A stretch of 64,000 nt of DNA, taken from the NCBI RefSeq assembly GCF_014698065.1, contig NZ_JACJSI010000002.1, forward strand, positions 124,001 through 188,000. Direction: 5' to 3'. Below are positions 1-8,727 of the stretch, piece after piece. The position numbers were made by a program, and so were the translations under genes. The notes below the pieces were generated by a model. That model searched no databases. It saw only the letters and a program-made list of their open reading frames with translations, and was not told the origin of the DNA. Positions within the stretch are counted from its first letter, which is position 1. Each line of letters starts with the position of its first letter. Source of the stretch: Nostoc flagelliforme FACHB-838 (lineage in GTDB: Bacteria; Cyanobacteriota; Cyanobacteriia; Cyanobacteriales; Nostocaceae).

Positions 1-505
1 ATTGTCCGTTAAAATGTCCCCAATGCCGCCATTTGAATGTGACATTTGGTGGGCCTGAGAAAACTTCCAGTACTTCCCAAGGAAATCCTTGAGGAAATGT
101 TGTGTGGAAGACTTTTGCGGATGATTCAAAGCTTTCTTCTGAAGCCTTGTAATGTTCTGAATCAGCCATAAATAAATTGTAAGTACCTTGGGCTGATAAA
201 TCTGCTGCGGTATACTCTACTCCGCCATTGGTACTCACCCGAAAGTTTTCATTAACAATAGATAACCACTGTTGAGGGTTAGCTTTGAAGGATACCTCCA
301 TCTCGAAGGTTCGCACTAAGTTTTGCACGATCGCTTCTAGTGTACCTTCAAGGTGATTGTAGATACTTTCTTTAGCGAGGTTCTCTTTGGAACGGGAATA
401 ATCAGGCGGTGTCTGATAACGCCACTCGACATCAGTGCTTTCAGCTATCACTCGATCTCGATCCTGTACCCAAAGCGGCAGGTTGTTAGATTGTGTTGCG
501 CTCAT
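1..505 (-). CDS. Pathogen-related family protein (SnoaL/NTF2-like), 3' end outside window
   Basis: The minus frame is open from ATG at 505 to the window edge, giving 168 codons without a stop. The translation starts MSATQSNNLPLWVQDRD and contains the blocks VEWRYQTPPDYS, LVRTFEMEVSFK, HTTFPQGFPWEVLEVFSGPP and FKWRHWG. These match, from memory, the plant and cyanobacterial 'pathogen-related protein' family, which has an NTF2/SnoaL-like fold and no settled reaction. No signal peptide or membrane segment is visible. The C-terminal part lies beyond base 1. It is transcribed in the same direction as pdxJ, which lies about 100 bp upstream, so co-transcription is possible but unproven. The family call is fairly secure; the function is unknown. 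Confidence 0.7.
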   Translation of the reverse strand, partial: MSATQSNNLPLWVQDRDRVIAESTDVEWRYQTPPDYSRSKENLAKESIYNHLEGTLEAIVQNLVRTFEMEVSFKANPQQWLSIVNENFRVSTNGGVEYTAADLSAQGTYNLFMADSEHYKASEESFESSAKVFHTTFPQGFPWEVLEVFSGPPNVTFKWRHWGHFNGQ

Positions 506-606
506 AGAAGTTTTTGCTGAAGATTTGATCCCAATTTCTAGATTTCGCAGTGACAACCCTCTGTGGGGGATTGGGAACTGGGGCAGATGAGGGAAAAACC
601 AATACC

Positions 607-1332
607 CTATGCCCCATTCCCTCTTATAGCTTGTTTCATCTCTCGGACTGCCCTTTCTATACCTACTAATGCTGCCCGGCTGATGATGGTATGACCAATA
701 TTCAGTTCTTCCATGCCTGGAAGCACAGCCACCGGATAGACGTTCCAGTAGGTGAGTCCATGACCAGCGTTGACTCGTAATCCAGCTTGAATCGCTTGTT
801 CACACCCTTTAGCTAATATGGCTAATTCTCGCTGGCGATTTGCTTCATCCTTAGCCTCAGCGTATTGTCCGGTGTGCAATTCAATAAACTGCGCTTGCAC
901 CTTGACAGATGCTTCGATTTGTGCGGCTTCTGCGTCGATAAATAAACTAACTGGAATATTAGCGCTTTGCAATTTATCGACTATCTCACTTATTCTAGCA
1001 ATTTGCCCGACAATATCTAATCCGCCTTCTGTTGTGACTTCTTGGCGCTTTTCGGGGACTAAGGTCACGTAATCTGGTTTGATATCAAGAGCGATCGCTA
1101 GCATTTCGTCTGTAGCGGCCATTTCTAAATTAAGGTGCGATCGCACTGTTTGCCGCAATATCTGCACATCCCTGTCCTGGATATGCCGCCGATCTTCGCG
1201 CAGATGCACTGTAATTCCATCTGCACCGCCTAATTCTGCCAGCACCGCCGCAGCTACGGGGTCTGGTTCCACCGTCCGCCGTGCTTGCCGGATAGTGGCG
1301 ATGTGGTCAATGTTAACGCCAAGTGTAGCCAC
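607..1332 (-). CDS. pdxJ: Pyridoxine 5'-phosphate synthase PdxJ
   Basis: PdxJ condenses 1-deoxy-D-xylulose 5-phosphate with 3-amino-2-oxopropyl phosphate to give pyridoxine 5'-phosphate, the last ring-forming step of DXP-dependent vitamin B6 synthesis in the cytosol. The 241-residue product has the usual length of the family. It starts [18 protein letters not shown], carries [16 protein letters not shown] near residue 40, the [10 protein letters not shown] strand near residue 90, and the C-terminal phosphate-binding end [11 protein letters not shown]...[11 protein letters not shown]. All are hallmark PdxJ segments. The start at 1332 is the family start. The gene stands alone between the pathogen-related gene downstream and a degraded Uma2/HicBA region upstream. 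Confidence 0.96.
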   Translation of the reverse strand: MATLGVNIDHIATIRQARRTVEPDPVAAAVLAELGGADGITVHLREDRRHIQDRDVQILRQTVRSHLNLEMAATDEMLAIALDIKPDYVTLVPEKRQEVTTEGGLDIVGQIARISEIVDKLQSANIPVSLFIDAEAAQIEASVKVQAQFIELHTGQYAEAKDEANRQRELAILAKGCEQAIQAGLRVNAGHGLTYWNVYPVAVLPGMEELNIGHTIISRAALVGIERAVREMKQAIRGNGA

Positions 1333-1517
1333 CCCAAATTTCTCCCAAATCCACAGTCCTCAGAACTTGATTTTACCGGAAATACCGGGAGTTTTGCTGG
1401 AGAAGCTAAAGACAGATTACACACGTAAAATAGTTTTACTCAGCACTCTTGATTTTTCTTGTTGTGAAGAATAATTTATGATAAAAATCTAAGGCTTTCT
1501 GAGAAAGGCGATCGCTC

Positions 1518-1661
1518 ATGACTACTGAGACAAATCCAGCAGCCATTGTGGACTGGGAACCCCCCATGCCTCCTACAGATTTAATTTTTGATGATAGTGA
1601 ACCCTTAGAATCAAATCGCCACCGTATTGCCATGAATGTGTTGATTCGGTCATTGCGTTAA
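1518..1661 (+). pseudogene. N-terminal fragment of a Uma2-family (DUF820) endonuclease
   Basis: A 47-codon frame from ATG at 1518 to TAA at 1659-1661 encodes MTTETNPAAIVDWEPP followed by PPTDLIFDDSEPLESNRHR and MNVLIRSL. This is the typical N-terminus of one cyanobacterial Uma2 subfamily, whose full members run to about 200-250 residues. The catalytic core (PD-(D/E)XK-like) is missing, and the reading frame ends just before a hicB gene that begins four bases later. I infer a truncated remnant left by a deletion or insertion. Confidence 0.6.
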
Positions 1662-1664
1662 TAG

Positions 1665-1874
1665 ATGAAAAGACAAGTTATTATCTATCCAGGAGAAGAT
1701 GGTTATTGGGTAGCTGAATGCCCTAGCTTACCTGCTTGTATCAGCCAAGGAAAAACGAAAAAAGGAGCTATTGGCAATATTAAGAAAGCTACTGAATTAT
1801 ATATTGAAGTATTAAAAGAAGAAGGTCGTCCTATTCCAGAAGATAACTTGGAAACAGTTTTAGTCGATGTATGA
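1665..1874 (+). CDS. hicB: HicB-family antitoxin
   Basis: The 69-residue protein MKRQVIIYPGEDGYWVAECP...LPACISQGKTKKGAIGNIKKA has the compact partial RNase-H-like fold signature of HicB antitoxins, including the YWVAECPSLPACISQG strand pair and the helix ending in LYIEVLKEEGRPIPED. HicB neutralises the HicA mRNA interferase and often represses its own operon. The stop codon overlaps the start of a hicA reading frame (ATGA at 1871-1874), the standard translational coupling. That hicA has an internal stop, so this antitoxin now probably lacks a working cognate toxin. Confidence 0.85.
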   Translation: MKRQVIIYPGEDGYWVAECPSLPACISQGKTKKGAIGNIKKATELYIEVLKEEGRPIPEDNLETVLVDV

Positions 1875-2092
1875 GCAAGTTGCCAATAATTTCTGGTCAA
1901 AGATGTATTAAAGCTTTAGGGAAGGCTAGTTTTTATCTTTGACGACAACGTGGAAGCCACATTATTTTACGTCGAGATGAACCATTTGCTGAAATAGTAG
2001 TTCCAAATCATCAAGAATTAGACAAAGTAACTTTACGGGCAATTATTAGACAGGTTGGGTTAAGTGTTGATGAGTTTATCGAGTTGTTATAA
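1871..2092 (+). pseudogene. hicA: HicA-type toxin, interrupted by an in-frame TGA
   Basis: Reading from ATG at 1871 gives MSKLPIISGQRCIKALGKAS FYL, then TGA at 1940-1942, then RQRGSHIILRRDEPFAEIVV and a normal C-terminus ending in VDEFIELL before TAA at 2090-2092. The order (N-terminal helix, RQRGSH with the catalytic His, then VPNH and a final helix) is that of the HicA dsRBD-like mRNA interferase at full family length of about 73 codons. Only one codon is defective, so the lesion looks recent. The upstream hicB is intact. Confidence 0.75.
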
Positions 2093-2186
2093 ATTAAAAA
2101 CTGGTGCGATCGCTATTTTGAAATATCAGAATTAGTTAGTGCGTAGTTTACCGCCGTAGGCATCGCTATTAAGTAAAGCTGCAAAA

Positions 2187-4181
2187 TTAAAGTTTAATTA
2201 GCACAAAATTTCTGATATTTCTTAAAATCTTACCTTTTTTTTGCCAATAATTCACTATGTAGCTGCGACGATTAGAGCGAGTGTTGTTTCGACCGATAAA
2301 GCATTGTGCTGTGTTTTGTTGACCGAGTACTAAAGTATCTTTTGCATCTGCTTCATTATCCAAAATCGCCATTCGAGAGCGACCATCAGTCAACAACCAA
2401 CCACTATCTCCTTCATTTACAATCTTGAGATTAGCTGGATTATAGGATAAGCAGTCTGGTTGCTGGATTGTAGTATTAATACCTGAATTTCCTGTCCAAT
2501 AATTCACTATGTAGCTGCGACGATTGGGGCGAGTGTTGTTACGACCTAAAAAGCAGTGTGCTGTATGTCGTTGAGCTAGTGCTAGAGCGTTCTTTGCATC
2601 TGCTTCATTATCCAAGATCAGCATTCGAGAGCGACCATCGGTTAACAACCAACCACTAACACCTTCATTCACAATCTGAAGGTTAGTTGGGTTATAAGGT
2701 AAGCAGTCTTGTTGCTGAATAACTGGTGTGGGTGGTTTGGGTTCGGTTGTCTCAGTTTGGGTTGGTTTGGGTTCAGTTGTCTCAGTTTGGGTTGGCTTGG
2801 GTTCGGTTGTCTTAGTTTGGGTTGGTTTGGGTTCAGTTGTCTTAGTTTGGGTTGGTTTGGGTTCAGTTGTCTTAGTTTGGGTTGGCTTGGGTTCAGTTGT
2901 CTTAGTTTGAGTTGATTCTGGCTTTATTGTTGTTTGACTTCCATCGTCTTGAGAATTTAAAGTTGTCAGCAAAGGCTGAGTTTCTTGATAACCAATACTC
3001 CATTTCCATGAAGCAAAACCAGCAAAGAGAAGAATCCCTGTAACAATAGTTGCGATCGCCCACTTGGAATTGCGAATATAACTTTGATTAGACACAAATT
3101 TTTTAACTTCTTTGGGCGCAACACGGACTAAAATTGGCTCTAAATCTTGATTTCTCAGTCCTAAAGCTTCTTGAAAAGATTTCAACTCGTTACGAGTTTC
3201 GTCACTCAGAGGATATTTCTTTTTAATCTCCGCAATTAATACTTGCTCGTATCGCCGCAATCTTTTTTGGTATTCTTCGTAGGGTTTGAGAACCTCAGTT
3301 TCAATAATGGTTGCTTCTTCTGGTAACAATCCTAAACTTTGCCTTTTCAAGTCTAAGGTATTGCGTCCAATAGCAGAAATTACACCACGACTGGCAAAAA
3401 GCTCAACTTCTTTGCGATATCTCAATTTAGGATCGCCAATAGGTGCTTTAGCAAGACGAATTTTGAAACCTTCCTTAACTGCATAGATTTCTGGTTGCAT
3501 GGCGGGAGCCGCTTCTCTAACTTTCTTTTTGGCGTACTCATGCAGCTCATCTATGGAAATCACACCATCATTATCTTGATCTGCTGCTCCTGTTTCAATA
3601 CCTTCGACGACATAACGAGTATAAATTGAGAGATTGTCTCCCTCTTGTTGGAAAGAATATTGTGTAGAAGTAGAAGAGGTGAGAATAACTCGCCCTTCAC
3701 CTCCCAATTGAGTATGAATATCTACAGAACCGTCATCTTTAGCTGATAAGCCTTCTGCAAATGCGCCACTAAAACAACAGTCGAGAATTACGACTTGTCG
3801 CTTACTGCGGCTATCACTCATAATGTTATGAATAAAATTAGCTGGAACTGCTGTCGCCTTGACGAGCCGCCCCTGAGAATTTTTGCGAGTGAGGCGAGTT
3901 GCTAAGTAAAGTTTGCCACTTTCATCTTTAATACCGTGACCTGAAAAGTAAAGCAATATGAGGTCTTCTTTGCGGCGATCGCTAAACAAAGTCTCGATCG
4001 CTTCCTGCATTTTTTGAGGATCGGGATTCTCCAGTTTTTGGATATCTGCTTCAGCAAATGCGCCCATTTCTGGATGCTGCAAAACTTTAGCGATCGCTTC
4101 CATATCTCTGACTGAGGCTGGTAATGGGTTAAGACCAGGCTCGTAATCACTGACTCCTATTAGGAGAGCTACCTTTGTCAT
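2187..4181 (-). CDS. Membrane-anchored caspase-like (peptidase C14/metacaspase) protein with C-terminal repeats
   Basis: The N-terminal 220 residues form a C14 caspase-like domain. The start MTKVALLIGVSDYE, the catalytic His in LLYFSGHG (His82) and the catalytic Cys in VVILDCCFSGAF (Cys135/136) are all present. DQDNDGVISIDEL at 201-213 looks like an EF-hand loop, as in several cyanobacterial metacaspases. A helical linker (about 290-365) precedes one membrane segment (about 374-395). Next comes a Thr/Pro/Lys linker of near-identical 10-residue repeats (TQTKTTEPKP, about 425-485), encoded by roughly 30-bp DNA repeats. Two copies of an 80-residue module follow (key block GWLLTDGRSRM..LDNEADAK, each ending RRSYIVNYW). 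The substrate is unknown. The EACC1-like gene just upstream suggests a conflict or signalling system. Confidence 0.85.
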   Translation of the reverse strand: MTKVALLIGVSDYEPGLNPLPASVRDMEAIAKVLQHPEMGAFAEADIQKLENPDPQKMQEAIETLFSDRRKEDLILLYFSGHGIKDESGKLYLATRLTRKNSQGRLVKATAVPANFIHNIMSDSRSKRQVVILDCCFSGAFAEGLSAKDDGSVDIHTQLGGEGRVILTSSTSTQYSFQQEGDNLSIYTRYVVEGIETGAADQDNDGVISIDELHEYAKKKVREAAPAMQPEIYAVKEGFKIRLAKAPIGDPKLRYRKEVELFASRGVISAIGRNTLDLKRQSLGLLPEEATIIETEVLKPYEEYQKRLRRYEQVLIAEIKKKYPLSDETRNELKSFQEALGLRNQDLEPILVRVAPKEVKKFVSNQSYIRNSKWAIATIVTGILLFAGFASWKWSIGYQETQPLLTTLNSQDDGSQTTIKPESTQTKTTEPKPTQTKTTEPKPTQTKTTEPKPTQTKTTEPKPTQTETTEPKPTQTETTEPKPPTPVIQQQDCLPYNPTNLQIVNEGVSGWLLTDGRSRMLILDNEADAKNALALAQRHTAHCFLGRNNTRPNRRSYIVNYWTGNSGINTTIQQPDCLSYNPANLKIVNEGDSGWLLTDGRSRMAILDNEADAKDTLVLGQQNTAQCFIGRNNTRSNRRSYIVNYWQKKGKILRNIRNFVLIKL
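2720..2915 (-). repeat. Tandem 30-bp coding repeats (TQTKTTEPKP linker of the caspase-like gene)
   Basis: About six copies of a 30-bp unit (plus-strand form approximately gttggtttgggttcagttgt followed by cttagtttgg) lie inside the caspase-like gene. The period is a multiple of three, so copy-number changes by slippage would alter linker length without breaking the frame. Units differ by a few silent or conservative bases (for example K versus E). Confidence 0.85.
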
Positions 4182-4212
4182 CTCCTTATCCTATCTTTTG
4201 TTATAAAACTTC

Positions 4213-4590
4213 TCAGCCTACGGCTACAAACTTTTGCGCGGCTTCCAGCGCTGCTGCTAATTCTTGCTGGCTGCTGGCTTTAATTTTCAGCTTTTTACCG
4301 TTGGCTTCAACTTCCAATTCAACGGTTTTATTACCCAAGCGATCGCCCACAAATCCCAATACTTTCTTAAAATTGGCCATACTCACCTCAGCTTGCAACA
4401 CCCCTAACAGGAAACCTCCTAACGCCTTTGATCCTTTGGGTGTTTCTGTAACTGCTACAAGTTCAGCACTTTCCACATCTAAGTCTTTAATTTCTCGCAC
4501 CAGATTCCGTGTTTCACGTTCTTGCTCTTCTGCATCTAAGTTTGGATTACCAAGAGCGATCGTGAATTTAATGTTAGATTGTTCGGTCAT
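4213..4590 (-). CDS. EACC1-like small protein (effector-associated constant component), partner of the caspase-like gene
   Basis: The 125-residue product MTEQSNIKFTIALGNPNLDA... has no signal peptide. It has the layout of the effector-associated constant component 1 family: an N-terminal strand-helix with charged helix (EEQERETRNLVREIKDLD), a small-residue segment KGSKALGGFLLGVLQAEVS, and a C-terminal VELEVEANGKKLKIKASS strand pair before a final helix. EACC1 proteins are described next to NTPase, caspase or trypsin-like effectors in predicted bacterial conflict systems. It sits 31 bp upstream of the caspase-like gene on the same strand, which fits a two-gene operon. The family call is from memory of the pattern and is moderate. 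Confidence 0.6.
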   Translation of the reverse strand: MTEQSNIKFTIALGNPNLDAEEQERETRNLVREIKDLDVESAELVAVTETPKGSKALGGFLLGVLQAEVSMANFKKVLGFVGDRLGNKTVELEVEANGKKLKIKASSQQELAAALEAAQKFVAVG

Positions 4591-4981
4591 TTTTATCCTT
4601 TTAAGTTTTCAAATAGCTAAGAGTCAATATGTATTTCCGTGATTCCCTTGTTGACACCATATTTGATAGATTAATTTCCCTAAAACTCTGGATTTACTTT
4701 ACAAAACTTTACAAAATACCAATAAATATTTAGTAGAAGCAGGGGCGATCGCTCCTTTCTAACTCGGATTTTTTAGTATAAAATAGCAACGTAAACTGCT
4801 AAAAACACTTATAAAACTGACTGCTACAACATTAAAAAAGCCACTAATATCACAAAGGTGAAGAAAAAGTGTTAATTAGTGGCATGGTCTACAATCGCAT
4901 AGCGTCTAGTTTCCAATACTTTGGATAGCCTACACTGACCTTGACAGTACAGTGTAGGTAGTTGACTTCATGTCAAATTAA
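4591..4981. other. Intergenic region between ilvD and the EACC1-like gene
   Basis: This AT-rich spacer holds the likely ilvD terminator (4834-4883) and a second inverted repeat, ctacactg (4930-4937) pairing with cagtgtag (4950-4957), just after the ilvD stop codon. It also holds whatever promoter drives the EACC1/caspase pair, which I cannot place. No coding sequence was seen. Confidence 0.5.
4834..4883 (-). terminator. Probable Rho-independent terminator of ilvD
   Basis: On the minus strand, GCCACTAAT (from 4883) pairs with ATTAGTGGC (ending at 4840) across a 26-base loop, and a TTTTTT run follows. The stem and T-run lie about 100 bp after the ilvD stop codon. The long loop makes it a weaker example than usual. 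Confidence 0.55.
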
Positions 4982-6667
4982 CTAAAACAAGTCTAAATCT
5001 GTCACAGCACCAATACTGCTAGAAGATACCAATTTGGCATATTTCGCCAACACGCCTTTAGTGTAGCGCGGAGCCGGAGGTTGCCAATTGGCACGACGCC
5101 GAGCCAATTCTTCTTCGGACACATTCAACTGCAATAAACGAGCAGGTGCATTAATAGTAATACTATCGCCTTCTTCTACAAGGGCGATCGCACCACCAAC
5201 TGCTGCTTCTGGTGCAACATGACCGACCACCATGCCGTAAGTACCGCCAGAAAAGCGCCCGTCGGTAATTAACCCTACAGCATCACCCAAACCAGCACCA
5301 ATAATTGCTGAGGTGGGAGCCAACATTTCCCGCATCCCTGGGCCGCCTTTAGGCCCTTCGTAGCGGATAACTAGAATATCACCAGCTTGAATCTTACCCG
5401 CCAAAATTGCATCTAAAGAAGCTTCTTCCGATTCAAAGACCCGTGCGGGCCCGGTAATTACTGGTTTTTTCACGCCGGTAATTTTGGCGACAGCCCCTTC
5501 CGTTGCTAAATTACCTCTGAGGATGGCTAAATGTCCTTGGGGATACATCGGGTTATTCCAAGGGCGAATCACATCTTGATTAGAAGATGGTTCTTCTGGG
5601 ATGTCTGCTAATATCTCTGCAATTGTTTGACCGCTGATGGTGAGGCTATCACCATGCAATAAATCATGCACAAGTAACATCTTCATTACTTGGGGAATGC
5701 CACCAGCTTTGTGCAAATCTGTAGCTACATATTTACCGCTTGGTTTTAAATCACACAAAACGGGAACACGACCGCGGATAGTTTCAAAGTCGTCCAGGGT
5801 TAATTCTACATTAGCGGCACGGGCGATCGCTAAGAAATGCAATACCGCATTGGTCGAACCACCCACCGCCATAATCACAGAAATAGCATTCTCTATAGAT
5901 TTACGGGTGATAATTTGGCGGGGCAAGATTTGTTTGCGAATCGCTTCGACTAACGCATAAGCCGATTTTTCGGTACTGTCGGCTTTTTCGGCATCTTCGG
6001 CTGCCATTGTTGAGGAATAAGGCAAACTCATCCCCAGTGCTTCAAATGCTGAAGACATGGTGTTAGCTGTGAACATTCCCCCACAGGAACCAGCCCCAGG
6101 ACAAGCCCGACTTTCAACTTCTAATAATTCTTTTTCGTCAATTTTTCCAGCACTGTATTGACCAACAGCTTCAAAAGAACTGACAACAGTTAAATCGCGT
6201 CCGTTATAGTGACCGGGTTTAATTGTGCCACCGTAGACAAAGATAGCAGGGATATTCATCCGGGCGATCGCCAGCATTGCCCCTGGCATATTTTTATCAC
6301 AACCGCCAATTGCTAGCACACCATCCATACTTTGTCCAGTACAGGCGGTTTCAATGGAATCAGCAATGACTTCCCGCGACACTAGGGAATATTTCATCCC
6401 TTCAGTTCCCATCGAAATCCCATCACTAATGGTAATTGTGCCAAACATCTGCGGCATCGCCCCAGCAGCTTTAATACCAACTTCTGCCCTTTGCGCCAGT
6501 TGATTTATCCCCATATTACAGGGAGTGATCGTGCTGTAGCCGTTGGCAATACCCACAATAGCTTTATTGAAATCTTCATCTTTAAAACCAACTGCACGCA
6601 GCATAGCTCGATTAGGCGATCGCTGCACTCCTTGCGTGACAATTTGGCTTCTCAAATTCTCTGACAT
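4982..6667 (-). CDS. ilvD: Dihydroxy-acid dehydratase IlvD
   Basis: IlvD dehydrates 2,3-dihydroxy-isovalerate and 2,3-dihydroxy-3-methylvalerate to the 2-oxo acids, the third common step of valine and isoleucine synthesis, and carries an Fe-S cluster. The 561-residue length is normal. Visible family motifs are [27 protein letters not shown], the Fe-S cysteines in [13 protein letters not shown] and [18 protein letters not shown], and the C-terminal [20 protein letters not shown]. The start [22 protein letters not shown] is typical. It is a single-gene unit with a likely terminator at 4834-4883. Its upstream DNA has a near-copy 1.8 kb away (8467-8590). Confidence 0.97.
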   Translation of the reverse strand: MSENLRSQIVTQGVQRSPNRAMLRAVGFKDEDFNKAIVGIANGYSTITPCNMGINQLAQRAEVGIKAAGAMPQMFGTITISDGISMGTEGMKYSLVSREVIADSIETACTGQSMDGVLAIGGCDKNMPGAMLAIARMNIPAIFVYGGTIKPGHYNGRDLTVVSSFEAVGQYSAGKIDEKELLEVESRACPGAGSCGGMFTANTMSSAFEALGMSLPYSSTMAAEDAEKADSTEKSAYALVEAIRKQILPRQIITRKSIENAISVIMAVGGSTNAVLHFLAIARAANVELTLDDFETIRGRVPVLCDLKPSGKYVATDLHKAGGIPQVMKMLLVHDLLHGDSLTISGQTIAEILADIPEEPSSNQDVIRPWNNPMYPQGHLAILRGNLATEGAVAKITGVKKPVITGPARVFESEEASLDAILAGKIQAGDILVIRYEGPKGGPGMREMLAPTSAIIGAGLGDAVGLITDGRFSGGTYGMVVGHVAPEAAVGGAIALVEEGDSITINAPARLLQLNVSEEELARRRANWQPPAPRYTKGVLAKYAKLVSSSSIGAVTDLDLF

Positions 6668-6775
6668 CTTTTTTCCTTCCGTGCCATCATCGCAACTGTT
6701 GCGATTGTATTATCTGATTTTCTCATGCCTAGGCGGTGCGATCGAACATAAGTAATTCTCTATTGTTTCACGGTG
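6663..6775 (-). promoter_or_regulatory. ilvD upstream/leader region, copy 1 of a duplicated ~110-bp segment
   Basis: The segment spans the ilvD start codon and continues upstream, with the core caactgttgcgattgtatta followed by a ctgattttctcat stretch. The same run recurs at 8467-8590 with scattered changes. The position immediately before ilvD makes a promoter or leader role likely, but no -10/-35 pair is assigned. Confidence 0.4.
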
Positions 6776-7135
6776 TCTTTTGGTTAGCCCCAACTATAGT
6801 AAATGTTTGTTCATCTGAGCGTTGGATAAAATAGGGATGATTATTATGTGTTAGGCATCTAGAGTGCCAGAAATACTGGGGATAGCACTGCGAATTTAAA
6901 TGTGAAAAAAAGCTATTGCCATAAGCCGATGTTCCGACTTTCCGTACTCATCCCCCACTAATTGATTCAGGTGCAAAGCTGGAGACAACTTTGCACCTGA
7001 ATCAATTCTTGTTCAACATTAGACCTGCCTTCAAAATAGCGACTAGGGACTAAGTACTGAAAAAGAGATATTTTCATTCTCTTCTGCCTTGTGCCTTTTG
7101 CCTCCTGCCTTATTTTCAAGGTAGATAATATTAAA
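6668..7135. other. Intergenic region upstream of ilvD
   Basis: This holds the presumed ilvD promoter and leader (6668-6775), which is duplicated at 8467-8590, and a perfect long inverted repeat at 6960-7007. I see no gene here. The stretch near 7085-7105 (gccttgtgccttttgcctcctgcctt) is a short degenerate heptamer-like repeat of the kind common in Nostoc spacers. Confidence 0.5.
6960..7007. repeat. Perfect 19-bp inverted repeat (hairpin)
   Basis: The arm at 6960-6978 (aattgattcaggtgcaaag) pairs perfectly with 6989-7007 across a 10-base loop. No T-run follows on the plus strand beyond a short tcttgtt. It could be a terminator for the convergent side, a small palindromic repeat element or an RNA structure. 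Confidence 0.6.
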
Positions 7136-7891
7136 TTAAAGGATAATGTCGCTTGCGACTAGTTGTGGTGCTCCTACAAGCCGAATCTCAAAATCAGCTG
7201 ACAGATCCCCGCCAGTGTTAGCTTGGAGAATATCTCCTGAATAACGGATTTGACCGGGTGCGGTGAATGCCCTACTTCCAATGAAAGTGAAAGCTTGGTT
7301 GCCCCCGATATTGGAGTTGGCATCAATGGTAAATAGATCAATTCGATCACCTGGCAAGCTACCGTTTCCATTAAAGTCAGTGATGACATCGCGTGACGAA
7401 CCACGTTGACTCTCAGAAATCAAGTTGTACTCGAAAATATCCCTACCTGATCCTCCAGTGAGACGATCAGTCCCACTACCGCTAGTCAGGATATCATCCC
7501 CATCACCACCAGTCAGGATATCGTTGCCAGTATCGCCAAAGAGCCTATCATTGCCACTGCCGCCATCAAGAGAATCGTTGCCTCCGCCAGCGTTAAGAGT
7601 ATCGTTGCCAGTACCGCCAAAGAGCCTATCATTGCCATTAGCAGCATTAAGGATACTGTTGCCACTACCACCGATAAGTGTACTGTTGCCGCTACCACGA
7701 ACGGTAACGATATCGGTATTACCATTACTGCTACTGCTACTGCTACTGCTGCTACTGCTGCTACCTCTGCCACTGCTGCTACTAAAACTAGAAATAGAAT
7801 TAGGACCAGAACTAGAACTGAAACTAGAACTAGAACTAGAACTAGAACCAGAACTAGAACTAGAACTAGAAGTTATTGATGAAGTTGCCAT
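7136..7891 (-). CDS. RTX-type calcium-binding repeat protein with Ser-rich N-terminus
   Basis: The 251-residue product starts with a low-complexity Ser/Gly stretch (residues about 4-57). Hemolysin-type nonapeptide repeats follow at about 65-150 (GGSGNSILNAANGNDRLFGG, GGTGNDTLNAGGGNDSLDGG and similar), which bind Ca2+ as a beta roll. A C-terminal domain of about 90 residues (DVITDFNGNGSLPGDRIDL...AFTFIG...GQIRYSGDILQ...IRLVGAPQLVASDIIL) resembles the M10-peptidase/serralysin C-terminal secretion domain. There is no N-terminal signal peptide, as expected for type I secreted RTX proteins. Role and partners are unknown. The C-terminal 100 residues are closely similar to those of the neighbouring protein at 8728-9849. 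Confidence 0.85.
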   Translation of the reverse strand: MATSSITSSSSSSSGSSSSSSSSFSSSSGPNSISSFSSSSGRGSSSSSSSSSSSSNGNTDIVTVRGSGNSTLIGGSGNSILNAANGNDRLFGGTGNDTLNAGGGNDSLDGGSGNDRLFGDTGNDILTGGDGDDILTSGSGTDRLTGGSGRDIFEYNLISESQRGSSRDVITDFNGNGSLPGDRIDLFTIDANSNIGGNQAFTFIGSRAFTAPGQIRYSGDILQANTGGDLSADFEIRLVGAPQLVASDIIL

Positions 7892-8466
7892 TAATCGTTT
7901 CTCCTAAACTTAGAGGGAAAAAAATTACATCTTTACTGCTTTATTATAAAACGGGATTGCTGATTAATAGTATAAATTTGGTTTACCTCAAAGTTGCAAA
8001 ACAAACAGTTTCATACATTGAATTTTGGAGTTTCATACTTTCATTCAGTAACGTCGATAAAACAAGGTGAAAATATCACAATGAAGAAATAACTGAAGTA
8101 AACCTGATTGCAATAGGTCTTTGCTTTTAAGCCTAAAGACTTGAGAATATTTGAGGATAAATAGATGTATTTGATGATATTTAGATTAAAATTTTACCAA
8201 AACTCATTTTCTATCCTTGTTCCTTATATTTTCCCAGGTTCCGGTTGGAAAATGCTAAGAAATAAGTAAAATTTATACTATGTAGTTGCATAGGGTTGAG
8301 AAATTGTGACTGTATTCAGAATAACAAGACTATAGTATTACCTTTCAGCATATTTTTCTCTTATTAAGAAATAATAATTAGTTTTCTTTTTATCCTCTCG
8401 TCAGAACAAAATTTGAAACCTTTGTTCATATATAGTTGATTTTAGTTTTTGGCTTATCAAATTCTT

Positions 8467-8590
8467 TGATATCTTTTTGACTTCCCTGGCATTATCACAA
8501 CTGTTGCGATTGTATTAGCTGATTTTCTCATCCCTACGTGGCGCGATCAAGTATGAACCAGCATTGGTAATTTTCTATAGTTCAACGTCT
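8467..8590 (-). repeat. Second copy of the ilvD upstream segment
   Basis: The run gatatctttttgacttccct through cacaactgttgcgattgtat, then a ctgattttctcatccct stretch and gcgcgatcaa, matches 6663-6775 with scattered substitutions. It is in the same orientation and lies about 575 bp upstream of the RTX gene at 7136-7891. The position matching the ilvD start codon reads tat instead of cat, so it carries no start codon there. Confidence 0.6.
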
Positions 8591-8604
8591 AGCTATTACC
8601 ATCA

Positions 8605-8632
8605 TAAAAACACCCCTTTTAGAGGAGGGGTG
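8605..8632 (-). terminator. Rho-independent terminator of the 373-residue RTX gene
   Basis: On the minus strand, CACCCCT pairs with AGGGGTG around a short loop and is followed by TTTTTATG. It lies about 95 bp after the stop codon of the gene at 8728-9849. Stem and T-run are both good. Confidence 0.75.
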
Positions 8633-8727
8633 CAAAAATCTAGCTTTAGTGGAGTGGGGTTGTAACGAGAATTAAGAGTGATTCATCTAACTTGATATTA
8701 GATCCCTACTATTTCGATTATTATTGA

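Larger units (their letters stand above)
7892..8727. other. AT-rich intergenic region between the two RTX genes
   Basis: No convincing gene. It contains the second copy of the ilvD upstream segment (8467-8590) and a terminator for the upstream RTX gene (8605-8632). The rest is AT-rich DNA without recognised structure. Confidence 0.5.

Noticed and set aside
818..1474. Plus-strand frames over pdxJ
   Set aside because: They are on the opposite strand to a fully recognisable pdxJ and show no domain.
2709..2915. Plus-strand glycine/tryptophan/leucine-rich frames over the caspase-like gene
   Set aside because: Antisense reading of the 30-bp TQTKTTEPKP repeats.
7425..7907. 160-codon plus-strand frame over the first RTX gene
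   Set aside because: It is the antisense of calcium-binding repeats; the periodic Pro/Ser/Leu composition comes from the repeat DNA on the other strand. The same applies to the plus frames at 9397-9871.
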